Both the position numbers and the translations under genes were made by a program. The notes under the pieces were generated by a model. The model was not told the origin of the DNA and searched no databases. It saw nothing but the letters and a program-made list of their open reading frames with translations. Positions 1-4,887 of a stretch of DNA of 10,477 nucleotides are shown here, piece after piece; within the stretch, counting starts at the first letter, position 1, and every line of letters starts with the position of its first letter. Source of the DNA: an uncultured Bacilli bacterium (GTDB lineage Bacteria; Bacillota_I; Bacilli_A; RF39; UBA660); assembly GCA_947593275.1 (NCBI GenBank), contig CANQDN010000041.1, positions 1 to 10,477 of the forward strand, read 5' to 3'.

Positions 1-860
1 AACCAACTCATTAATTGTGTATATGCATTACTTGGTGAAGTGTGACCACGTTTATTACTACCAGTGTCAAACTGATATCCTACAAACCTATTATCATTAT
101 ATGTTCCATTAAATGCTTGGCTTGTTAGTGCATTTGTTTGTGATCCAGTAGAATTTGGAGCTGTAGATCCAGTACCTGCATATATCAATCTTATTGTTCC
201 ATCTCCATTTATTCGGATAATTCTCCACCATATGTCTTGCTCTGTGCTATCTTTTCCAAATTTTACCCAGTTATCACTTACAGATCCTCTAAAGTAATAA
301 CTATCTCCAAAATCATCTTGAGTTTTATATAACCCATTTTCTTTAATATCACAACCTGATGCACATGATGTTTTATCAAAATGTGCATCACTCTCTATAA
401 CACTAGAATTTGCAACTATTGTATCTCCTGCTTTCATTTCTTTATCATAATACAAATAACATTTATCTTTAACTGTTAATCCATTTATTACTATCTCGCC
501 TGCTTCATTACTTGTTAATTTAGCTTTATCATCTATATTATTATCACTTAAATCACAATGACTATTAGTTTCATTTAATACGTACCCTTCTCCAGGCATT
601 CTTTCATTTGTTAATTTATCATAACAATTATCATCTTTATCAGTACATTTACTACCCTCTTTTTGTTTATATATTTCCATTATCTTAAAATCATATGGTG
701 AATAACTTACTACACTGTCAACTATCTTTACACTTTCGGTTAGTCTATATTTTGCTAGTGATGTAAACAAATTGATAACTACAACTAATAAAAAAGCTAG
801 TATTACCCCTACTAAAATACCTTTCTTATAACTTATACTTCCTATTTTCTCAAACTTCAT
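1..860 (-). CDS. Membrane-anchored surface protein, 5' part (runs off the left edge)
   Basis: Open from an ATG at 858-860 to the window edge, giving 286 codons without a stop; the C-terminus lies outside. The N-terminus has a short basic stretch and one hydrophobic segment (about residues 14-34), so the protein is probably anchored with the rest outside the cell. The ectodomain has Cys pairs (C72/C79, C102/C134, C166/C170). It then carries the pattern YYFRGSVSDNWVKFG (188-202), WWRIIRINGDGTIRLIYAG (211-229), which I recognise as a recurrent module in secreted proteins of uncultured gut Bacillota; I know no biochemical function for it. Translation is preceded by AAAGAGAG about 7 nt upstream. 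A perfect promoter with an embedded inverted repeat lies just upstream, divergent from an XRE regulator, which suggests control by that regulator. Members of this family, as I recall them, end in a variable SPY...GLRP-like segment; that part is not visible here. Confidence 0.85.
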   Translation of the reverse strand, partial: MKFEKIGSISYKKGILVGVILAFLLVVVINLFTSLAKYRLTESVKIVDSVVSYSPYDFKIMEIYKQKEGSKCTDKDDNCYDKLTNERMPGEGYVLNETNSHCDLSDNNIDDKAKLTSNEAGEIVINGLTVKDKCYLYYDKEMKAGDTIVANSSVIESDAHFDKTSCASGCDIKENGLYKTQDDFGDSYYFRGSVSDNWVKFGKDSTEQDIWWRIIRINGDGTIRLIYAGTGSTAPNSTGSQTNALTSQAFNGTYNDNRFVGYQFDTGSNKRGHTSPSNAYTQLMSW

Positions 861-902
861 TGCTATCTCTCTTTCTATGATAATTTTCTAACTTATGTTT
901 TT

Positions 903-931
903 ATTATAGGCAAAATATGCCTATATGTCAA
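903..931 (-). promoter_or_regulatory. Consensus sigma-A promoter of the surface protein gene
   Basis: Read on the minus strand, TTGACA (926-931) is followed after exactly 17 nt by TATAAT (903-908). Both hexamers are perfect. Transcription would start near 896, giving a leader of about 36 nt before the ATG at 860. Such a perfect promoter usually needs a repressor to be shut off, and the inverted repeat in its spacer supplies a likely site. Confidence 0.85.
905..925. promoter_or_regulatory. Inverted repeat, probable repressor operator
   Basis: TATAGGCA (905-912) and TGCCTATA (918-925) are perfect reverse complements, separated by 5 nt. The repeat fills almost the whole spacer between the -35 and -10 boxes of the minus-strand promoter, so a bound dimer would block RNA polymerase. 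It also lies about 50-70 nt upstream of the divergent XRE gene, which fits autoregulation. That the XRE protein is the binder is inferred from position. Confidence 0.65.
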
Positions 932-976
932 TAGTTAAAATGTAACTATGGTATATTTTATAATGGAGGCGATAAC

Positions 977-1207
977 ATGAATAGATTAAAAGAAATTAGA
1001 GAAGATCATGATATTTATCAAAAGGATATTGCGAATTTTTTGCATATTGATCAATCTAATTATAGTAAATATGAATTAGAAAAAATTAACATACCTATTG
1101 AAACATTACATAAACTGGCAGATTATTATAAAACTAGTATTGATTATTTACTTTATAGAACTGATGAGAGAAAACCTTATCCTAAAAGTATTGTTAAAAA
1201 AGATTAA
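977..1207 (+). CDS. XRE-family helix-turn-helix regulator
   Basis: A 76-residue protein made up almost entirely of one Cro/C1-type HTH domain (about residues 3-60). The pattern LKEIREDHDIYQKDIANFL leads into the recognition helix around SNYSKYE, then IPIETLHKLADYYKTSIDYLL, the typical final helices of this fold. A short basic tail (61-76) follows; no ligand or protease domain is present. The start is set by GGAGG at 965-969, 7 nt before the ATG. Small single-domain members usually act as dimeric repressors of a neighbouring promoter. Here the divergent surface-protein promoter carries a perfect inverted repeat inside its spacer, so a repressor role is likely but not shown. I could not assign a convincing promoter: a TATAAT at 959-964 overlaps the ribosome binding site. 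Confidence 0.9.
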   Translation: MNRLKEIREDHDIYQKDIANFLHIDQSNYSKYELEKINIPIETLHKLADYYKTSIDYLLYRTDERKPYPKSIVKKD

Positions 1208-1217
1208 TTAAAACATA

Positions 1218-1243
1218 TAAAAAGAAGACTTTAAAATCTTCTT
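1218..1243 (-). terminator. Rho-independent terminator of the coat protein gene
   Basis: On the minus strand AAGAAGA (1237-1243) pairs with TCTTCTT (1222-1228) across an 8-nt loop and runs into a T-tract (1219-1223). It begins within the TAA stop codon of the coat gene. On the plus strand no T-tract follows, so it would end transcription of the convergent XRE gene poorly. Confidence 0.7.
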
Positions 1244-1592
1244 AGCAACATTTTCTTTCATAGACATTTTGAACTTCGTTTTCTTCACAACAAGTATAAG
1301 TTGGAGTATAAGTATGTCTATATATGTGATGATTAATTATTTTAGTATTGCATGGTTGAATATGAGGAACTTCATGACAAATATATCTATGACAAACATT
1401 TTCTTTTGGGCATTCATATATTGGTGGACATACAACTCCAGGCATAGTTTCTCCCATCATTCCCATTGCAGGATAACCCATATCCATTCCCATATTCATG
1501 GGGTTAGTATAACTATCATTCATTTGACAAGAAGTATTATAATATGCTGCCTCTTGCATATTTTCGAAATCTCTATTATTATTAATTTTCAA
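1242..1592 (-). CDS. CotD-like spore coat protein
   Basis: A 116-residue protein with 10 Cys and 6 His. The first half has a Met/Asn/Tyr-rich stretch (about 12-50, with repeated MGM/MGMM). The second half is Cys/His/Tyr-rich: CPPIYECPKENVCHRYICHE (55-74), VPHIQP (75-80) and NHHIYRHTYTPTYTCC (87-102), ending in KCC. The VPHI...P...N.HH...H....P order resembles CotD-family inner spore coat proteins, which are small, His/Cys-rich and made in the mother cell. Translation starts at a TTG (1590-1592): no in-frame ATG lies nearer to the AAAGGA at 1606-1611, which sits a rather long 13 nt upstream; the next option is Met12, which lacks a ribosome binding site. Upstream is a good match to the sigma-K consensus, which independently supports a late-sporulation role. 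The alternative is an unrelated Cys-rich metal-binding protein. Confidence 0.65.
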   Translation of the reverse strand: MKINNNRDFENMQEAAYYNTSCQMNDSYTNPMNMGMDMGYPAMGMMGETMPGVVCPPIYECPKENVCHRYICHEVPHIQPCNTKIINHHIYRHTYTPTYTCCEENEVQNVYERKCC

Positions 1593-1617
1593 GATAAATC
1601 ACTTTTCCTTTCTAATT

Positions 1618-1646
1618 TATTGTATGACTCTTTAATTAGGGTGGTT
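1618..1646 (-). promoter_or_regulatory. Putative sigma-K (mother-cell) promoter
   Basis: On the minus strand AACC (1643-1646) is followed after exactly 16 nt by CATACAATA (1618-1626). This matches the published Bacillus sigma-K consensus mACm-N16-CATAnnnTA at every specified position. The -10 also fits the related sigma-E consensus, but the sigma-E -35 does not. The start point would fall near 1611-1613, leaving a leader of only about 20 nt that begins at the ribosome binding site. Confidence 0.6.
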
Positions 1647-1676
1647 AGGTGAAAATCCTAAAAATTAAGAATTATT

Positions 1677-2984
1677 TTAAAAAGGCATTTTCATATTTCC
1701 ATTACTGAACATTTTCATCATTTTTTTCATTTCTTCAAATTCTTTTAAAAGTCTATTTACTTCTTCGACTGTTCGGCCACTTCCTTTCGCTATTCTTTGT
1801 TTACGACTGGCTTTTAAAACGTCGGGATGTTTTCTTTCATAAGGGGTCATAGAACTTATTATGGCTTCGACATGAGCTATTTGTTTTGGGTCTACGCTTA
1901 TATTATTAAGTCCCATTTTTCTCGCTCCAGGAAGCATTTTTAAAATATTTTCTAAAGGTCCTAATTTTTTTATTTGTTTTAAATTTGTTAAGAAATCTTC
2001 TAAATCATATTTGCCTTTTTTCATTTTGGCTACTTGATTTTTGGCATCATCTTCATCAATTATGCTTTCTACTTTATCAGCGATACCTAAAATATCTCCC
2101 ATATCTAGGATTCTTTCGGCCATGGCTACAGGATAAAATTCTCTTAGGCCATCCATTTTTTCAGAATCACCAACAAATTTAATGGGAATGTTAGTTAAAT
2201 GTCTTACAGATAGAGCAACACCACCTTTGGTATTTCCATCTAGTTTAGTTAAAATAGTGCCTGTTAGATTTAAAGCATTATTAAAACCAGTGATGACATT
2301 TATAGCATCTTGGCCCATCATAGCGTCTATTACTAAGATAGTTTCATCGATATTTATATTACTTTCTAAATCTTTTAGTTCTTGCATTAAAGCATCATCA
2401 ATTTGAAGACGACCGGCGGTATCGATAATAATATAGTCTAAATTATTAGTTTTAGCATATTCTAAAGCTTCTTTTACAATAGTTGTAGGATTTTCGGTTC
2501 CTTTTGTGAATACAGGAATATTAAGTTTTTTTCCAAGTTCGACTAATTGATCAATAGCAGCGGGACGATAAATGTCGCACGCTACAAGTAAAGGTTTACG
2601 ATTATGTTTTTTACGGATAAAGTTTGCGAGTTTGGCGGCGGTTGTTGTTTTACCACTTCCCTGTAAGCCACATAACATTAAAACTGTAAGACCATTATTG
2701 ATGGCGATAGGAACATAGTCTTTACCTAATAATTCGACTAATTCATCTTTAACTAGTTTAATAAATAATTCATCAGGTTTAAGATTTTTTTCGACATCTA
2801 GGCCTAAGGCTTTTTCTTTAACATTACTTATGAATTCTTTTACTACTTGATAGTTTACATCGGCTTCTAAAAGTGCTAGTCTTATTTCCCGCATGGCATC
2901 ACTAATATTTTCTTCGGTGATTCTTCCCATACCACGAATATTTTTGATTGCTTTACTTAATCTATCTCCCATATATTCAAACAT
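1677..2984 (-). CDS. ffh: Signal recognition particle protein Ffh (SRP54 GTPase)
   Basis: Ffh binds 4.5S/scRNA and signal sequences of nascent membrane and secreted proteins and delivers ribosomes to FtsY at the membrane. The 435 residues show the N helical bundle (1-95), then the G domain: P-loop GLQGSGKTT (106-114), DIYRPAA (137-143), DTAGR (188-192), TKLDG (246-250) and GG (254-255). The M domain follows (about 296-435) with the RNA-binding RIAKGSGRTVEEVNRLL (397-413) and a Met-rich end (KKMMKMF). Length is close to the usual 440-455, so it is complete. The start is fixed by ACGGAG about 9 nt upstream. It has its own promoter; the usual ylxM and rpsP neighbours are absent. No terminator is evident after its stop at 1677, so some read-through into the coat gene is possible. 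Confidence 0.98.
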   Translation of the reverse strand: MFEYMGDRLSKAIKNIRGMGRITEENISDAMREIRLALLEADVNYQVVKEFISNVKEKALGLDVEKNLKPDELFIKLVKDELVELLGKDYVPIAINNGLTVLMLCGLQGSGKTTTAAKLANFIRKKHNRKPLLVACDIYRPAAIDQLVELGKKLNIPVFTKGTENPTTIVKEALEYAKTNNLDYIIIDTAGRLQIDDALMQELKDLESNINIDETILVIDAMMGQDAINVITGFNNALNLTGTILTKLDGNTKGGVALSVRHLTNIPIKFVGDSEKMDGLREFYPVAMAERILDMGDILGIADKVESIIDEDDAKNQVAKMKKGKYDLEDFLTNLKQIKKLGPLENILKMLPGARKMGLNNISVDPKQIAHVEAIISSMTPYERKHPDVLKASRKQRIAKGSGRTVEEVNRLLKEFEEMKKMMKMFSNGNMKMPF

Positions 2985-3021
2985 TTTATATCATCTCCGT
3001 TAAGTTTTTTTTATAAGTTTA

Positions 3022-3049
3022 ATTATACCATATCGATACTTAAAATCAA
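3022..3049 (-). promoter_or_regulatory. Promoter of ffh
   Basis: On the minus strand TTGATT (3044-3049), 16 nt, then TATAAT (3022-3027). The -10 carries an extended TGG just upstream (TGGTATAAT). Distance to the ATG is about 30 nt from the predicted start point. The region lies directly downstream of the lipoprotein gene's terminator, so ffh is probably transcribed separately. Confidence 0.7.
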
Positions 3050-3070
3050 ATATATTTTTATTTTAGAAAG

Positions 3071-3102
3071 AAAAAACAGCTTATAAGTTAACTTAATGCT
3101 GT
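3071..3102 (-). terminator. Terminator of the ZnuA-like lipoprotein gene
   Basis: On the minus strand ACAGCATTAAGTT pairs with AACTTATAAGCTGT (3076-3102, one bulge) and is followed by six Ts (3071-3076). The stem overlaps the last codons and stop of the lipoprotein gene. It insulates ffh from upstream transcription. Confidence 0.85.
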
Positions 3103-3948
3103 ATTTCGAATATTATCAATAAAAGATTGCATGATTGTTAGATAATTTTCGTTAGTTGTTTCTTTATTTTCTAAAGTATATAACATATTAACATTAATAA
3201 TATTAGCTTTATAATTATTTTGTAATTCTTTTATAAGATCTGTTTCTTGGTCACTGCTACATAAGTAGATATCTTTATATCTTTCGCTTTTAAAATTGCT
3301 TTTAATGGTTGATTCTACAGTTGATTCATTATCGAGGGAAATGACATTAAAACCATATTTTTCTAAGAATTTAAGTTTATCAGAGGATGCAACAATGGTG
3401 TTTGTGCCTTCTGTTTGGGCAGATTTGGCAATATTTCTTAAATCAGCATCCATATAAGATAAGCTTATTTCTAATTCACGATATTTAGATTCAATGTTAT
3501 CTATTACTATTTTACTGGTAGTATAATCAATTATATTATTTTTTATGTTTTTCGCGAGCATTAAATAATTGTTGGGGCTGAGCCATAATTCTTCAAGTTC
3601 AGTTTCATAATTTAAGCCATAAGATACATCAATTAATAATAAATTTTTGTTTTTGTTTAAAAATTCACGAGCTAATTCTTTTTCGTTTGAAAGGCCATTA
3701 TAGACGAATAAGGCTCCATTTTGATAAGTTTCTTTTTGTTTATTGGTAAGTTCATAAGTTGTGATATCGGCACCACTTGGATAAATGCTAATTACATTTT
3801 TTTCTTCGCCATATAAATAATTAGTTAAGAATTCTATGGGATATATTGTTGTATATACATTATTATTATTTAATTTATCACTTTTAAAACAACTAGATAA
3901 ACCTAAAATTATTAAGACTAAAACACTAATTTTTGTGATTTTTTTCAT
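3088..3948 (-). CDS. ZnuA/TroA-like substrate-binding lipoprotein lacking histidines
   Basis: A 286-residue lipoprotein: basic start, hydrophobic core and lipobox LSSC with lipidated Cys20. The mature part follows the cluster A-I (TroA/ZnuA) plan: VYTTIYPIEFLTNYLYG (31-47), VISIYPSGADITTYELT, a stretch with FVYNGL, then WLSPNNYLMLAKNIK and an IINVNMLYTL...ENYLTIM end. In metal-binding relatives these blocks hold the ligands (PPG.EPHDYEP, H.WLDP, a His/Glu in the C-lobe and an Asp before the last helix). Here the His positions read Thr, Glu or other residues and the protein contains no histidine anywhere. It therefore either binds something other than Zn/Mn in this mode or is a degenerate relative. 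No ABC permease or ATPase gene adjoins it. Start is supported by AAAGGTGGAAAG just upstream. The fold assignment is fairly sure; the ligand is unknown. Confidence 0.75.
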   Translation of the reverse strand: MKKITKISVLVLIILGLSSCFKSDKLNNNNVYTTIYPIEFLTNYLYGEEKNVISIYPSGADITTYELTNKQKETYQNGALFVYNGLSNEKELAREFLNKNKNLLLIDVSYGLNYETELEELWLSPNNYLMLAKNIKNNIIDYTTSKIVIDNIESKYRELEISLSYMDADLRNIAKSAQTEGTNTIVASSDKLKFLEKYGFNVISLDNESTVESTIKSNFKSERYKDIYLCSSDQETDLIKELQNNYKANIINVNMLYTLENKETTNENYLTIMQSFIDNIRNTALS

Positions 3949-3973
3949 TATCTTTCCACCTTTTAATAATATT

Positions 3974-4002
3974 ATTTTAAATTATTTTAGGGAATAATGC
4001 AA
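3974..4002 (-). promoter_or_regulatory. Probable promoter of the ZnuA-like lipoprotein gene
   Basis: On the minus strand TTGCAT (3997-4002), 17 nt, TAAAAT (3974-3979), with the predicted start near 3967 and the ribosome binding site and ATG just after. The -35 is only partly consensus. It lies right after the terminator at 4047-4095, as expected for a new transcription unit. Confidence 0.5.
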
Positions 4003-4046
4003 CTAGTTTTTGTTTATATGATATTTATTTTGATTTTATTTAAATT

Positions 4047-4095
4047 AAAAAAATACTGTAATAATTTTATATACAAGATATAAAATATCAGTATT
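4047..4095 (-). terminator. Strong terminator ending the template-repeat transcript
   Basis: On the minus strand AATACTG (4089-4095) pairs with CAGTATT (4052-4058). Inside, ATTTTATAT (4078-4086) pairs with ATATAAAAT (4064-4072) around the loop CTTGT. Seven Ts follow (4047-4053). It separates the upstream secretion operon plus template repeat from the lipoprotein gene. Confidence 0.8.
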
Positions 4096-4118
4096 ATTTG
4101 TTTAAAGTATTTAACTTA

Positions 4119-4168
4119 AGGATTAATCTTGTATCCTAGTTCTTTTATGTTTAGCCTTAGCCAAACAT
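4119..4168 (-). other. Two hairpins in the spacer after the template repeat
   Basis: Hairpin one spans 4147-4168: nine base pairs (ATGTTTGGC with GCTAAACAT, one G-T wobble) closed by a TAAG tetraloop in minus-strand sense. Hairpin two has AGGAT (4133-4137) pairing with ATCCT (4119-4123) around a loop containing ACAAGAT. That loop is complementary to the CTTGT loop of the terminator hairpin downstream (9-bp inverted repeat 4071-4079 with 4126-4134), so a loop-loop contact is possible. No reading frame of note covers this stretch; a structured RNA is inferred. Confidence 0.5.
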
Positions 4169-4181
4169 GTAAGTTATAAAA

Positions 4182-4283
4182 GGATATTGGGCGCAAACCA
4201 TTCGTGTTGTTCACATTGTTCCAGTTGAGGTTGCCATTTGAATTCACGTTGAACACGTTAGCGTTCGTAGCATTATACGGAGA
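4182..4283 (-). repeat. Template repeat (TR) of a diversity-generating retroelement, solitary
   Basis: Read on the minus strand in the frame starting at 4283, the DNA encodes SPYNATNANVF, then NVNSNGNLNWNNVNNTNG, then LRPIS. Thirteen of 25 consecutive codons are AAC or AAT. The residues between them use adenine-poor codons (GCT, GTG, TTC, GGC, CTC, TGG, GGT, TTG, CGC), although this genome otherwise prefers A-rich codons. About 44% of these bases are G or C, far above the surroundings. A TAG directly precedes the segment and there is no start codon, so it is not a gene. In DGRs, reverse transcription of the TR mutates adenines, so AAY codons mark the variable positions and GLRP-like ends mark the fixed initiation region. 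A decayed target gene would show mixed residues rather than uniform Asn. No reverse transcriptase or avd gene is in the window. Confidence 0.75.
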
Positions 4284-4362
4284 CTATAAAAAGTTCACAC
4301 ATTTTTAGATTAACCCTAATTATGCAAATATTGTTTCTGCATTTTTAATAATTATATTTCCA

Positions 4363-4887
4363 TTATCTTTTAAAAAATCTTTTTGATTCTAGTTCAGCAA
4401 TTTTACAATCATAATCATCTACCATGAAAGCTAATCGTTTAGAGTAATCTTCAAAAGTTTCACCATTTCTATTCCATTTTGGAACTAAATTAATCTCTCT
4501 AAAGTATATATTTTCAATATTCTTAAGAGATGAGTACAATCCTTCAACATAAGGCACAACATAATCTTTTCCAAAATATTTAACATTCTGCCCTTGTTTT
4601 TTTTCTTTAGCAAAATTTACTTGTTGGGCTAAAGCATATTTTTTACTATTTCTTACTTTTTCTAATAAATTTCGATATTCAATTAAAGATTTATTGTCTG
4701 ATAAGTTTCTTTTTAATAATTCCAACTGATTAATTAAATCTAATAAATTCTCACCTGAAGGGCTATAAAATTCATTAAGATTATTAGATATGTAATCTTT
4801 ACATAAGCTAATAGCTTTATCTATTTCACTTTTTAGATTGGCAACTCTATTTCTTTTATATTCTATATCAGATTTTGTCTCAAACAT
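4363..4887 (-). CDS. Small helical protein, last gene of the secretion-like operon
   Basis: I do not recognise this 174-residue protein. It has no signal peptide or membrane segment and should be cytoplasmic. Residues 1-95 are charged and heptad-like (YKRNRVANLKSEIDKA, LLDLINQLELLKRNL, LLEKVRNSKK), suggesting helical bundles or coiled coil. The second half is more mixed (YFGKDYVVPYVEGLY, then FREINLVPKWNRNGETFEDY) and ends in another charged helix. Its ATG shares one base with the stop codon of the preceding VirB6-like gene (TAATG), with AGAAGG inside that gene's end, so the two are translationally coupled and probably work in the same membrane complex. It could bind the hydrophilic tail of its neighbour (inference). 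No clear terminator follows before the DGR template repeat about 80 nt downstream, so the same transcript may run through the repeat. Confidence 0.75.
   Translation of the reverse strand: MFETKSDIEYKRNRVANLKSEIDKAISLCKDYISNNLNEFYSPSGENLLDLINQLELLKRNLSDNKSLIEYRNLLEKVRNSKKYALAQQVNFAKEKKQGQNVKYFGKDYVVPYVEGLYSSLKNIENIYFREINLVPKWNRNGETFEDYSKRLAFMVDDYDCKIAELESKRFFKR

Noticed and set aside
1269..1652. 127-codon open frame on the plus strand over the coat gene
   Set aside because: It is the antisense shadow of a Met/His/Cys-rich gene, has no ribosome binding site and a composition (Ile/Ser/His-rich) typical of shadows.
1645..1661. TTAGG/CCTAA hairpin as the ffh terminator
   Set aside because: Five base pairs, no T-tract on the minus strand, and it overlaps the -35 part of the coat gene promoter.
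4147..4283. The template region as the 3' end of a decayed surface-protein gene
   Set aside because: Expressed variable regions show mixed residues; uniform AAY codons with adenine-poor codons between them fit a template much better. It remains the main alternative if no reverse transcriptase exists.
4322..4346. ATGCA...TGCAT hairpin with TTTTT as a plus-strand terminator
   Set aside because: The stem is only 5 bp and there is no plus-strand gene upstream of it.
3949..4362. CRISPR-like or tandem repeats in the gene-free stretch
   Set aside because: No regularly spaced direct repeats; the structure present is the template repeat and hairpins.
4363..4887. Helical 174-residue protein next to the template repeat as an Avd accessory protein
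   Set aside because: It is longer than typical Avd and mixed in its second half, and it is translationally coupled to the VirB6-like gene, so it fits the secretion operon better.
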